Source of the DNA: Dermacentor variabilis
Lineage: Eukaryota > Arthropoda > Arachnida > Ixodida > Ixodidae
Assembly (NCBI RefSeq): GCF_050947875.1
Contig: NC_134574.1
Location: forward strand, 154,840,051 to 154,904,050
DNA length: 64,000 bases
Direction: 5' to 3'
The notes beneath the pieces were generated by a model. It was given only the letters and a program-made list of their open reading frames with translations. It did no database searches and had not been told where the DNA came from. Positions 1 to 11,080 of this stretch are shown here, in pieces (the first letter of the stretch is position 1; every line of letters begins with the position of its first letter). A program made the translations under genes and the position numbers.

Positions 1-172
1 ACTTGCGATTTCGCCGTTGCGGTGGACCGAGGAGACACATGACGTCACACCGCGTTCCTCGTCGTTGCGTTCACCTCCGCTCGCTTCGCCAGCTGCGTCG
101 CATGCCTGATAACATGTAGGAGGATTGAAAAGGAGAGCTCGCGTGCACCGCAACCACAGTTGAGGCGGCAGT

Positions 173-319
173 ATGGACGGCGACAATTCTGTTAAGCAGG
201 AGGAGGCCTGGAATCGACATCGGAACGAGATGAAGAGGAAACGAATCGCCCAGGAAACAGACGATCAGCGCGCCGAACGACTGGCTGAACGCCGCAACAT
301 AGCTAGACAACCAGACTAA
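173..319 (+). CDS. 48-aa Arg/Glu-rich small ORF in a probable dispersed repeat
   Basis: A 48-codon ORF runs from ATG 173 to TAA 317-319. It is highly charged, with a helix-like stretch ETDDQRAERLAERRNIARQ. This resembles one unit of the Arg-rich peptide repeats found in arthropod repeat proteins (STPR-like, score-and-three-residue type); that family link is from memory and tentative. The surrounding sequence (about 60-420) has the look of a dispersed element rather than a unique gene. No splice sites or poly(A) signal support expression. It may be the N-terminal remnant of a longer repeat-encoded protein. Confidence 0.3.
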   Translation: MDGDNSVKQEEAWNRHRNEMKRKRIAQETDDQRAERLAERRNIARQPD

Positions 320-2223
320 CCTGGACTTGCAATCAAGATTAACCAAGGCTAACCATGCTATGCCTTAGCTTTCGCTACGTATATCATGGCATAGCCGAGC
401 TAAGCCACTGCCATTTTTTTTTTCCTTTTAGCCATTTTCTCGCTTGCAAAAGCTCTGTTCTCGCTAGGAATGACGAATTCGTTATTATAGAAGCCCAATC
501 TTTCAATGAAGTACCACTTAACATTTTCTTATAGCGTACCTTTAAAGAGCCGCTAATTAACGACGCAAAAATCTAAGCGACCAAAGCAAAAAAAGTGAAC
601 AAGCTTGACAGCATCCGTCACCACCCCGTTTCAAAGGTGATATCAACAAATGCATCCCTCCACGTATAATATTTCCGACGAGGCCTGGTCAGGAGCCCTT
701 AAAAGATTTTCCCGGCACGAAGTAGAGTATATTTACCAGAGTAACTTACTGGTACGTACCAGAGTAGAGTAACATTACCAGAGGTGGCGACATAGGGGCC
801 GGGTTAATGCAACGATTCCATTCCAATTATGTTCCTCTTCACGCTTCGTAAGGGGCGCGAACGGCGCTCCCCCTTATAGGTTATCGGTAGAATCAGCGAG
901 TCGTGAGCGGTGAATGATAAGAAAAATAAGGTCCCATTCGTCTTTTCTCTCTCAACACACCGGCCATCACCTCATTTCAAGCAATCTCAAGAAAGGTATG
1001 AGGAAGGCAGGTGTTCATGGGGTATCTAACGCTCCTGAACGCTTCCAGAAATGTTCCAATTGCGTGTGAACGCCTAAGGTGAAGAATTTCTGTAATCTAT
1101 AGCCAATATCGTAAGTGCTTCGTCCTTCGTGCAATGTGCTTTGAACGTAGTGTACACTCAATCCCCTTATCCTGCGGGAAGGCACACTATATCGGACAAA
1201 CTGCCCGTTGCTTGAACGATAGGTTCAACGAGCATAACTCCACAACGTCACCAAGGTTGTTTCCGGCCATTCAGGTCTTCATTCACTCGTTTGCCGTGTG
1301 ATACCCAGTGCATAAGCACGTTCCATTCATTTTTGGCCGAAACTGCTGCATTACACGCAGAGCGGCAAATAAGTAGACGTACGAAAGTATAGAGGCATGC
1401 AAAATTAAATAACAATAATAAATAAATAAAGGACGCATACGCAAGCATGGCTTCCATAGCGTTCACAGGAAAAAGGAATCAGATTTCTTCCATGTTCCTG
1501 ATGGACGCGATCGCAGTTATGTGGTGACCACATATGTGTGCGATACTTGTCTGTACGTCTTGCTTCTTTGTTTTAATATATTCGCTGCACTGTACATACG
1601 TACAGTATATCGTGCGCACTTGCGAAAATTAAATAAAGTTGAAAGTACAGCGCCCCTGTGTGCGCGTCGTCTCTTTCGTTATCACTCACCAGCATTTTCG
1701 CTCTGCAAGACGTGCACTATCGCCCCAAAAACAACCTGCCCGCAAACAAGTCATTAAAGCGCAGACAGCTGCGTTTTTTTCTTTCTGGACTCCGCAAGAA
1801 CAAGACGAGTGGCGCTCGCAGAAGCTGCGCCGCGTCTTTTTACGCACGCCTTACACATTCGTCGTCACGCAGGGCGTGTTGTTGTTTGCTAACGTGCGGA
1901 TCCGGTCGCCGGCTCCAACCTACCCTATCAAGGGCACGTCTTATCGGCTAGCGACCGCCTATCGGTTTCTTCCGTCGGGCGAGAGCGATCCGACCAGCCG
2001 TGTAACGAATTTCCTCTAGGTGGCGTTAGCGCACCTCGGCAACCGAATGGCTCGCAGAGCAGACGCCGATGCGTGCATAAAGAGTTACGAAAACTGGGCC
2101 GCGTGTTCGCATTCATACGGTAGGGCCGTAGTTGTTTTTTTTCCGCGCGCGCGCGGTTAGTCAACGCGTACAGCACAAGCCGCGAAGTCGGTTGCGAGTC
2201 GTCCCAGTCGGGCGGCGGAGACC
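320..2223. other. Noncoding upstream region of the SDR gene
   Basis: No exon or element can be supported here beyond the end of the repeat near 420. Short ORFs on both strands lack coding character. The last 130 bases before the SDR ATG become GC-rich, with a (CG) run at 2144-2155, and probably form the promoter and 5' untranslated region. No clear TATA box is seen. Confidence 0.4.
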
Positions 2224-2569
2224 ATGCTGCGGCACGCATTCGAGTTGGTGAGCCGTCTGGTACGGTGGCTAGTACGTCTGGCGTCTTTCGTCTTCGGCTG
2301 GCTACCGGTCGGCCGCGAACGTCTCGCGGGCGAAGGCAGGCGGGTGCTGGTGAGCGGCTGCGACTCCGGCATCGGCCTGCGGCTCGCGCAGAGGCTGCAA
2401 GGCGCCGGCTACCGGGTGCTGGCGGGCTGCCTGAACGCCGACAGCGAGGGCGCCCGGCACCTGGCGACGCTGTGCGACGGCGAGTGTCCGGTGCAGGTGC
2501 TGCCGCTGGACGTCACCAGTGACCGGAGCGTCCAACGGGCTCTCGTCCAGGGACAGGTGCAGGACAAAG
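2224..2569 (+). CDS. SDR exon 1 (start codon, cofactor motif)
   Basis: It encodes residues 1-115 plus one base of codon 116. The GT donor at 2570 (GGTCAGC) gives phase 1. This joins exon 2 to read DKGLWGLVNNAG, the expected family sequence, which decides against the nearby GGTGCA donor at about 2556. Confidence 0.88.
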
Positions 2570-5500
2570 GTCAGCCGAGTCTGGAAAACTGACAGCGATT
2601 TATGTACCCTTACGTGATTTGAATGCGAAAGCATAGTGACGCCTCAAATCAATTGGTTACGTCTGTGATACGTGACGTCATATATTGCCACGTGTCCTTC
2701 ACCGTTCTACCTTATTCCACCTTAATTCACCTAGCGATAATGTGTGTCAGCCTTAACCAACTTTAAGTCACTTTCATTCACTTTAATTCCTCTTCATTCA
2801 GTTTAATTCATCTTCATTTACTTTATTCCAGCTTAAATAACTTTACTTAACCTTAAGTCAGCTTACTCTAACTCGTCCTAACATTAAAGGGCAACTCTGG
2901 CGTTTTTTAACCATGTTAGCACATTGTCATTTTCAAATGGCATAGATAGTCCTGTCACCGGTGGGGTGGTTCAATTTGCTTAGAAATTCATCGATAATAA
3001 CCGATAAATGAGATACCAAAGCGGGTAGCTGCTGCGTCTGACGTCACGATGACTCGATGACGTCAGGTTCCACACTACCATAACGGAAACACGCAGAACG
3101 CGTGCTGAACACGCAGTACACGTGGCGCTAACAGCAAACAAGCGAAGCTGGTGATGTCTCCTGACGACACAGGCAGCTTTTACAGATTTTTCGAACTAGA
3201 CAGCGGCGATTTCAGCGACGGTGGCGATGTAGACTCTGACGTCACAAACACAGGGTGGCCAGTAAAAAGTCACGAGTCCGGAACGCAACCAATCTTTAAA
3301 ATTCATTTTCAGGAAAACTGAATGACTTGCAGCCATGTTGCTTGCCACAGATAATCAGAGTACAAAAGAGAACGTATATTCAAAATTTTATTAAGGTCAG
3401 TGGACATCGAAAAATCGCCGGAGTTGCCCTTTAATCCTGTATTACTACTGCGACGTCATACAAGATGCTGATGACGTCACTGACGACGATGATTTTCGTT
3501 ACCACTCGTTGCGGACAGGGCCGGCTTTTCTGCCTCATGGGTCACATAGTGTATTCGCATTGATAAGTTCAAATTCAGGTGTTTAGCGTCGCGAAACCGC
3601 ACGGCGGGTTATGAGAGACGCATCATTGATCCACGGCGTTCAATGCGGAGTAATTTTGACCCGTGCTGACCTTGTACTCGGCATCAGTGTCATATAGCCA
3701 CAGCGGCGAGTTCTGCGTCAAGTGCGCCGAGCAAAGTTAACGATCATTTAAAAGACAGAAAATCGCAGCAGGGCACTGAAAATCTCGGTTGATGTTGCAC
3801 GGCTCACGCGCATGCGATGGGTGCGCAGAATCCATAAACATTTCTATTTTTTTTCGTTACGTATTTTCACTCGCATGTACTGCTACTAGTACAGAAACGA
3901 CACGTAAGGAATATAGTGTCATAAAAGCACCATAATGCGTCAATAAAGTTAAAGACAAGAGCACACAAAAAACAGACCTGACTGTATGAAGGTTAAAAAA
4001 AAAAAAAACAGCTTAGCTATGCGACCTTGCAGAATCGCAAACAAATTTCCAGCGAAGCTGTTTATTTCAAGCTGTTCTCTTCTAATCATTTTAATGCGTG
4101 TAATTAAACTACACAAACGAAAACTTCGTTAACATAAGACCCACGGTACGGCCTCTGTGAGCTTCCTGTAAATTTAACTTCGGAGCCACATTTTGTTCCC
4201 CTCGGGACGCCTGGAAGAAATGCTCGTAACGCTTGTATAACGCTTTCGAGTGCTTTGCGCGTGTGTGCGGTTTTTCTTTCTTTCTTTCTTTCTTTTTTTG
4301 CCAAGTGTCGTCTTCGCGCCACAAAGCAGCAGCATCGAGAAAAGCGCGGGAACTCCAAGCGCAGATACGCGTGAACCCACGACCCGGAAGTGCGCCGTGC
4401 AGCATCAAAGGAAGAGGGGAAAGAAAAAAAAATAGATTGACTGAATTAATGAACTTTAAGTATTTGAAATACACGTTCAGTTGAAGCGGGGCTCGCGACG
4501 TATAAGGATGACGCGCATTGTTGCTTGCAGAGCCTTGCGAGACAGAGGGAGAGAGTGCCTAAGTGAAGGTTGCCTCCTTGCAGCACGGTCTCGCGACATC
4601 TCAGTATATTTATTATCACCTGTATTCTGAACCAATTTGAAAAAAAGAAGAAAAGAAACAAAGTTGCAGTAAAACGGTTCAAAGATGGCGTATTATCTTC
4701 ATAAATTCTAGCGCAGTAGCCAAATTCCCGGTGGTTGCTGGTGAAGAGCCCTCTAAGACATCGAGGAAGACGACTGCTCAGTGATTATCTCCAAAGCTCA
4801 TAATTACCCCAGAAAATCTCATACTCGGGATATGATGGATAGACGTGGGCGATTTGGTAATGCATTACACTGTATCGAAACTTACAGCGCAGCGGAAGAC
4901 GAGGTTCCGTGTTTTTTTGCTGCGCTCCAAGTTTCGATGCGCTAAAGTTCGGCCACGCATTACGCTTGTAAAGCATTCGTTGCAGTGAGGTTATTTAGGT
5001 AGCGTTCGTTGTTTCACGGCGTAATTATGTGGAGAACAGCGCAGGTCTCCTCTCCTGGTGCCTAATCCCTCTCTTGCAACCACCAGACGGGGCGGGCGGC
5101 GGCGGGAGAGTTGATGATGATGATGACTGGCTCCCCCAGCTGGGCGGCGACTAGTCACCTAGCCTCCTTGATCTATCATGTTTCACTGCATATTAAATAC
5201 GTTTACTTTTACTACTTGAGGAGAAGGGCTGTCGCCAGCTCTCCTTTATACGCAAGGTACCGCGTCCAAAAACGAAGCGCACGATATAGTGCCCCGGGTT
5301 TTGTCGACCTTCTCACGCTATAGTCAGAGATAACTATTCGCTTTAAAATAGGAGACGAGGTGAAGCTGTCGAAAACGCTAACGAATTCTGGCGAGACCTG
5401 GGGTTGGCCCATTATTATGTAAGCACCCCCCGCCCCCGAAAAAAAAAAACGAACATTTTAAATACTTCACGGTGTATCTTGTCCCACGGCAACGATCACC

Positions 5501-8500
5501 ATCTGTCTTGCTTGCGTTCCTTTTTTGAAAACTCTGGGCTCGCTACTTTAGTGTCAAGAATTTGCCATGTCACGCATTCCAACTTTGCATTCCGGCAAAG
5601 CAGGAATATATCGGCCCGTTGTAGCTATGACCTGAAAAAAATATATTGTGTGGCATTCTTAATTGTACGCCGTCCTCTGACCAATTCTGCATCAGCGTAT
5701 ATGGTCGGCCAGCGAACTTGGCCCGCCTATTGCCGATGCATGGCTGGTCGGGAAAATTGGCAGTGTCAGCTCTCCCCCCCCCCCCCCCCAAGTTTTGCCA
5801 AACATCGGCCGTCGACCAGTTTCGCTTCGGTACCAACCATGTACACGGTGGCTTTGCTATTGCACGGTCGACTACAACCCCCCCCCCCCCACCCACACAC
5901 ACACGCACGCACACTATATATATATAATTATGCTCAGGAATTCGCCGGTCTTTCGTATAGCGTATTCTCCGTATTTATTATTTACGCACTTGTGGCAGAG
6001 CAAAAGTTGTTCATGCTTGATAAGTTCATTATTTGGCCCTGTTATATTATACAATGGAGTTCATACTTGTGGATTAAAAAAACAAAAAAACTAGGCTTAA
6101 GCAGACGACACCAGTATCCATGACGTCACGGCGAGGTGGTGCAGGAGCAGAGGCGCCAACCGCGCTTGGGTTTTGCGTTTCTTCTGATGACTTCTCAAGC
6201 CTGCCCTTGTGGTAAAAGTGGCTCTTGTTGCATTTTGGAAGGGCAACTTATTACTGCAACAGGTTATTACAACAAGAGCGAGTGACGCTCTTTCCTGCCG
6301 AGCTTTTTCTTCATATGGTTTCGCGTTTTTCCGCCGTAATCACCTCCATTTAGAAGGCCATACGACGCCCGTCTGTTAACTCTGAACCGTGGCTTATGAC
6401 ACGTGCGTGACAAGGTAAGTGCGGGTGTTCTGCAAACTCAGCGCGCTATAAACGATCACGTGGCTCACCGCATGCAGGCCTGTGGGGACTGGTGAACAAC
6501 GCCGGAGTGTGCGTGCTCGGCGAGTTCGAGTGGATGACACCGGAGCAAGTGGAGCGCACCATGGCCGTCAACCTGCTGGGCACCCTACGGCTCACAAAGG
6601 CCTGCCTGCCCTTCATCCGACGCAGCAAAGGTTCGACGCGGGGCCACGTTCTCGCAGTGAAATTGCGGGGGGCCTCACCCGTGCTCTTGGGACAGAGGAA
6701 CGACGACACAGTAGTGCAAGGGCACTTATTGTGCCTTTCATACACTAATGCCTGCTAGCCGAATTGCTATCCACAAAACGTGCCGATGGGCGCTCGACAA
6801 ATCGAGTAAGTCCAACTCACTGCGACCGGATCGCGAGCGAATATGTTCGCCCCCGTGCTGGACACCGATGCTTGGTCGTTCGCGCGTACGGTCACGCGAA
6901 CGGTGGCGCGTTCGAACGAGGCCTCGCGAGACGGTTCAATTCGCGATATATTGGCTGGCGCGGACAATCTGTCTCGTGCGACACGTTGCAAACGGAGGGA
7001 AGTGTGGCGCGACTGCCTCGATAGTCGGGAGATCGAGAGAGGAAGCGCGTGACCAAGGCGTGGGCGTGATTCACAGCAGCCGCCGCGCATGACAGACCTC
7101 CGCTCATGCAGCGCTTTGTTTCTATGTATGGCATCGGTAGCGTCATCGGTTTACAGACGACGCGCGCTACTCTGGTGCCATCTCGTAACCATCGCCGCCG
7201 CAAAGCCCGTACTGCGCGGTACTACGCTTTTCCTTTCACGATATCGCCATACCCTCCTCCTCCGATTTCCACCTCATGGTTCCGCTGCACCTTCCTGCTC
7301 GCGCTCTCTTCGCTACCGCCGTCTTTCATCATTCTCTGCGCTCGTTTACGAGGACGACGCCGACGCAGGAACGGCCACCTAATAATGCGCTCTAAAAAGG
7401 AAAACAAAAATAAAATGAATCGAAACATTCTCAATCCCTCTTTTCGCGTACAGGGCGCGTGGTGAGCCTGAGCACCGTGGTGTCGGCGGCGCCCAGCTTC
7501 CCCTGCATGGCCGCCTACTACGTCAGCAAGGCTGCCGTCGAGTCATTTAGCCGCTGCTTGCGCCTCGAGCTGGCCCGGCACGGAGCGCACGCGAGCGTCG
7601 TCCGGCCCGGTGACCTGGTCAAGCACACGGCGCTCATGGACCACCAGGCCGACGAAAACGAGGCGAGTGTGTGCACTCTAACTGGGACGCATAGCGCAAG
7701 AACGACACAAGGACGAAGCAAGAACACGGGACGAGCGCCAACTTCCAACAGTTGACTTATTGCAGCTGGTAAGCATATATATACTCACAGGGAAGCCACT
7801 GCAATAGACATACTGAAGGGAAAGAAGAAAAGGAAAAGCAGTCATGTGACTACTATGCTTCTATTGCAGTGGCTTCTCCGTGAGTATATACATGCTTACC
7901 AGCTGCAATAAGTCAATTGTTGAAAGTTAGCGCTCGTCACACTTCGTCCTCGTGTCGTCATTGCGCTATGTATCCCAGTTTACGACTGAACTACTAACAC
8001 GCCCAAACTTCTTCCCTGCTGAAGAATATGCGTACGCCGCGGATCGATGCGCCAAGGGTGGTTCCGCTATGTGGTCAAATTCCGTCGAGACGGCGTTTTG
8101 AGCCTATCTCAGCTTCCAAGATGGCGAATTTGACAATACGGCCGAATCGCGTACAATGCCAACAATGCTCGTCGTGACACCTGGGGTGAGGGGGGGGGGG
8201 GAGTCATTTTGTAAGTGCCCACCTAGTGAACATGTCCATTTCGTCTGCTGCTGAAGTTCTGATTGGCTGGGCTGGGGTGCACGTCAGAAGGAGACAGGCG
8301 CGTGAAACCACGAGAAGAGAACCGGACAGGAAAGAGCATCACTCGCAATGTCGGTTTATTCAGAGAAGACGTGGGAGGTGTGCCGACGTGCCCAAACACA
8401 TTTGCGCATCGAAATCGGACAAATAAATCATTCGAAATTGCTATGGCGTGCACTCTTTAAAAAATTTACCCCCTTTAGGGCTTATATCTTGTCCCACAAC

Positions 8501-9357
8501 GATAATCGTCATCTGACTTTACCGCGTTTCCTTTCTTTAACGCTGCGAGCCCGGTACTTCCATGTCACTAGCGGCTTGAGCAATATCAGCGTGACATAGC
8601 ATTATCGGCAGGAAAGTAGCGAGCGCTGAGTTTTCAAGAAAGGAAATGCAAGCAAGGCAGATGACGATTATTATCGCGGGACAAATATACACCCCAAAGG
8701 GTGCAACCGTTTTAAGAGTGTATGCACGCAAAAAAATTGTCATTCATTGCTGCGCAGGGCCACAGGCCGACGAATCGCTGATGCAAAAGTCTCGTTTCTT
8801 TCTCAGAGCTATGACACGCCCTCTCCTGCCCAGTTGTTGTTTCTCCACGTGGTTCTCGTCTTTTTCATGATACGCCGTTAAACAATTTACACCCTTAAAA
8901 GTGAATAAGGGTGCAAATAGGGTTTACAGCTCGCGCGCTTACACCTTTTAAAGTTGTAAAAGTTACAGCGCAATGACCAGAACTGCCTCTGGTCCACCTC
9001 CCATGATCTCCTATAGATCCTTTTCCCTATAACGGTCTCTTTCGCACGCAGGCTATGTGGGAGTCCATGGACGAGGAGCAGCGTCTCGCTCACGGGCCCC
9101 ACCTGGCGGGCTTTGCGCGCGGCTGCCGGACGAAGCAGGGCGCGCTGTCTCCGGGCCGGCTCGACGACAGCCCGCTGTTCGGCCACGTCGAGCACGCGCT
9201 GGGCTCCCGGCGGCCGCGCGCCCTCTACGTGAGCGACAGCGGCCTCTGGCCGCTGTTCCTGCGCACGCTGGCCCTGCTGCCCACGACCGCGTCCGACGCG
9301 CTGTGGGCGCTCTACTACATCTTCCTCGGGCGCCTCGGCGGCGACAGAGCTTCTTAG
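2224..9357 (+). CDS. Short-chain dehydrogenase/reductase, SDR9C/17beta-HSD2-like (four exons)
   Basis: Exons 2224-2569, 6478-6630, 7454-7668 and 9052-9357 join to 1,020 nt, giving 339 aa plus stop. Junction phases 1, 1 and 0 all agree. The N-terminus has a hydrophobic/basic segment (about residues 8-28), suggesting membrane association. A cofactor loop SGCDSGIG (44-51) replaces the usual TGxxxGxG. The structural NNAG motif is at 122-125 and the catalytic YxxxK at Y188-K192. After exon 3 the AMWESM segment and Trp/Leu-rich tail are typical of the RDH/BDH1/HSD17B2 group, which oxidises or reduces steroids, retinoids or 3-hydroxybutyrate with NAD(P). The exact substrate cannot be deduced. The ATG context is good (purine at -3) and it is the first Met in the exon. 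No poly(A) signal was found close to the stop. Confidence 0.9.
2690..2880. repeat. Degenerate short tandem repeat (CTTxATTCAC-like)
   Basis: About 190 bases are built from imperfect 10-16 base units such as CTTCATTCACTTTAATT and CTTATTCCACCTTAATTC. It lies in SDR intron 1, directly before the inverted-repeat element at 2884. Confidence 0.6.
2884..3434. mobile_element. Non-autonomous DNA transposon with 20-bp terminal inverted repeats
   Basis: The left end (2883-2902) reads ATTAAAGGGCAACTCTGGCG. The right end, inverted (3416-3435), is identical but for one base. The element is about 550 bp and lies in SDR intron 1. Its TTAA-containing ends could indicate TTAA target choice (piggyBac-like) or a TA duplication; no transposase is visible to decide. 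Confidence 0.75.
3154..3321 (+). CDS. 55-aa acidic ORF inside the TIR element
   Basis: ATG 3154 to TGA 3319-3321 encodes a 55-aa peptide with an acidic stretch (ELDSGDFSDGGDVDSDV). It could be the 5' remnant of a transposase ORF deleted from the parent element. No motif identifies it. Confidence 0.25.
   Translation: MSPDDTGSFYRFFELDSGDFSDGGDVDSDVTNTGWPVKSHESGTQPIFKIHFQEN
5466..5605 (+). repeat. Partial copy of the 8447-8724 inverted-repeat element
   Basis: This stretch matches the reverse complement of 8600-8700: the same run of TATCTTGTCCC, CATCTG, CTTGCTTGCG, TTTTGAAAACTC and CTCGCTACTTT. It is a one-sided remnant in SDR intron 1. Confidence 0.6.
5767..5924. repeat. Poly-C, poly-C/CA and TA low-complexity tracts
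   Basis: There are C runs at about 5776-5789 and 5878-5890, followed by (CA)n and a short (TA)n to about 5926. These tracts produce the Pro/His-rich shadow ORFs in this part of SDR intron 1. Confidence 0.85.
6478..6630 (+). CDS. SDR exon 2 (NNAG motif)
   Basis: The acceptor is CATGCAG ending at 6477 and the donor is GTTCGA at 6631. It encodes GLWGLVNNAGV, then the MNVNLLGT-like helix (MAVNLLGTLRLTKACLPFIRRSK). Both phases match the neighbouring exons. Confidence 0.88.
6950..7393 (-). repeat. Dispersed repeat family A, copy 1 (inverted)
   Basis: Read on the minus strand, it starts with TTTTAGAGCGCA (end at 7393) and CCGTTCCTGCGTCGGCGTC. It shares long stretches with 15436-16040 in the opposite orientation, including ACAAAGCGCTGC, GAGCGGAGGTCTGTC, CTCCGTTTGCAA and GATTGTCCGCGC. 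This copy fills much of SDR intron 2. Confidence 0.75.
7454..7668 (+). CDS. SDR exon 3 (catalytic YxxxK)
   Basis: The acceptor GTACAG ends at 7453. The exon reads GRVVSLSTVVSAAPS, then AAYYVSKAAVESFSRCLRLELARHG and the PGDLVKH segment. The donor is placed at 7669 (AGT|GTGTGC) because only phase 0 restores AMWESMDEEQR in exon 4. The donor match is weak, and a hairpin element begins about 10 bases downstream. Confidence 0.82.
7679..7981. mobile_element. Foldback element 1 (about 130-bp inverted arms)
   Basis: The left arm (7679-7808) and right arm (about 7852-7981) are near-perfect inverted copies around a loop of about 43 bp. The outer parts carry a core (ACACAAGGACGAAG, then ACGGGACGAGCGCCAAC) related to other hairpins in this window. 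The inner parts (TTGCAGCTGGTAAGCATATA, AAGCCACTGCAATAG) are specific to this copy. It lies about 10 bases inside SDR intron 3, next to the splice donor. Confidence 0.8.
8199..8270. repeat. Half copy of the 62070 MITE
   Basis: Single arm including CCACCTAGTG, ACATGTCCATTTCGTCTGCT and GAAGTTCTGATTGGCTGG. This matches the terminal arm of the inverted-repeat element at 62070-62227. No opposing arm is visible. A run of G precedes it (8188-8200). Confidence 0.65.
8447..8724. mobile_element. Miniature inverted-repeat element (about 90-bp arms)
   Basis: The left arm (8448-8540) and right arm (8637-8724) are imperfect inverted copies. Shared blocks include CACTCTTTAAAA/TTTTAAGAGTG at the ends, TTGTCCC/GGGACAA, and AATCGTCATCTG/CAGATGACGATT. 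It is in SDR intron 3, with a one-sided relative at 5466-5605. Confidence 0.75.
8880..8970 (+). repeat. Partial copy of the 38269-38430 MITE
   Basis: ACACCCTTAAAAGTGAAT, AAGGGTGCAAAT and GTTTACAGCTC follow the left half of the MITE at 38269. The ends are eroded and there is no terminal palindrome. Confidence 0.55.
9052..9357 (+). CDS. SDR exon 4 (C-terminus and stop)
   Basis: The acceptor CGCACGCAG ends at 9051. It encodes AMWESMDEEQRLAHGPHLAGFARGC and a Leu/Trp-rich tail (DALWALYYIFLGRLGGDRAS), ending in TAG at 9355-9357. The tail may add to membrane attachment, as in related SDR9C enzymes. Confidence 0.87.
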   Translation, partial: AMWESMDEEQRLAHGPHLAGFARGCRTKQGALSPGRLDDSPLFGHVEHALGSRRPRALYVSDSGLWPLFLRTLALLPTTASDALWALYYIFLGRLGGDRAS

Positions 9358-11080
9358 GATGCGCGTGTCTGTACATTGCACTGTATCGCTGTGGTCCGTT
9401 TTGGAGAGAGAGAAAGAAAACGTTTTTCTTCAACGGCAAAAAAGATACGGGAAGATTTTTTTTTCGGTGTTTTGTCAGACTCCTACTGTAGTGGAATGAC
9501 CCATAGCCTGACGTGCGACTACTCCAGGTGCAAGGTAACTTTTGAGCATCAGTTGTGTACCTGCGCTCTCGGTACGACGTCTAACGCCTCTCGCTCCGGA
9601 ACAACTTAGCCCGGCTGGACTGGAGACCATTTTTCTGAGTCAAGGATACTCGGGCCGTGGCCACATCTTTCGGTGGCGCCAATAGCTATTCGCGCAGTAG
9701 TGGATTTTGTTAAGTGCATCGAGTGACCGTTTGCCTAGTCCTGTGCATCCGCCCGCGTGCACGCATTGTCCACTGTCCCCTCTCTTTTACAATTCTATTC
9801 CCCCTCCGATTAACCCTAGTACAGGGTAGCAGACCTAACGCTCGTCCAGTTGACATCCCTGCCTTTCCTTCTGTTGCTTTCTCTCGCGTCTGGCGGTGTC
9901 GCTTTGTCACCGAGGCAGCACTATCCACAAGGTCTTCAACAGCGAGTTGTGCGGGCGCTTACGGTCGAGAACTCGCTCGTACCTTTCTGGAGGAATGAGT
10001 GACGCGCTGTTGCCTCCGCGATTGGACGCAGCCATCAGCGTATACAGTGGTGACAATACGAGAGTGGTGTAGTCAGAGCGAGTGAGTGAGTGAAAACTTT
10101 ATTGAGCTCTAGTAATTGTGTTTTGCGGCTGGGGTGGATTTGTCGAGGGAGGCGTGGGTCTGGGCAGACCTTATACTGACAGAGAAATCAGGGGGGAGGG
10201 GATGCTCGTGACCGGTGTGCCACCCCCTGGCTATAGGGCACCATGGTACGAGAGTGTGAGACTCCCCAGCCATTGTGAGCTGAAATTCAAATCACAGCAA
10301 CAAACCACGAGGTCGCCTCCAGGCAAGAGCCAACTGCCGGCGACACCTCAGGTGAGATAGCGACCGTGCAAGGCAGTGTCTTCCGCGTACATCACGCCTA
10401 CAAACATGTCGAGCAAATTTATTTGAGGCAAGGCAAACAGGTGGGCCTAAAATTTTTAAGTCTTGTAGCTTGATCCACTGCTGATAGGAAAGTGGAGGAA
10501 AAAAAATAGACTGTTCCTCGCTGCAAATGACGTGTAGGCATGTAAACCTGGAGGTACAACGTTAGTACAGGGCATGGCCGTCATGCAGTGTCGCAGTCAT
10601 AGCCAAGCCATAGTTGCTACGACATGGCTGCGACTTGTACATAACTACATAAAACACGAGCAGCGTGCCAGCGTGTGTTATGTACTGCAGAGGGCCACAT
10701 TCGCAGTCACGTGACGAGTATATTCTCGAACGCATGGCTGAAAATTTGAATGTACAAAATTCATACACGTATTTTGCATAGCTTCAGCAAAGTTCCACAC
10801 ACTTTTATTAGACAAACATTTTGACACAAAACAAAACTTGCAGATTCCATGAGGACTGTAGGAATCGATGCTATGCGAAGCTATATAGCCTCGTTTTGGT
10901 GGTTCTGCAAAGCGTCTTATTGCTAAAAAAGAAAGTAGAGAAGAGATTGATACGACCGGATCCGTGTACGCACTGTCCTAGACAGCTTTAAAGAGAAGGG
11001 GCGGATGTTGGTATTCACACATGAACTACACTCGCGGGGGCACCTGTAGTTTTTTTGGACATTAACCGTGGGCGAAGAGC
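9358..11080. other. Intergenic region between the SDR and the LINE remnants
   Basis: No gene is supported. At 9790-9880 (minus strand) is a copy of the AAAGGCAGGGA...GGCTACCCTG repeat also seen at 22830 and 53770. At 10085-10110 a GTGAGTGAGTGAAAACTTTA tract looks like a LINE 3' tail on the minus strand. The remainder has no recognisable feature. Confidence 0.45.

Noticed and set aside
5404..6123. 239-aa plus-strand ORF
   Set aside because: It crosses poly-C, (CA)n and (TA)n tracts and a repeat fragment inside SDR intron 1, with no domain.
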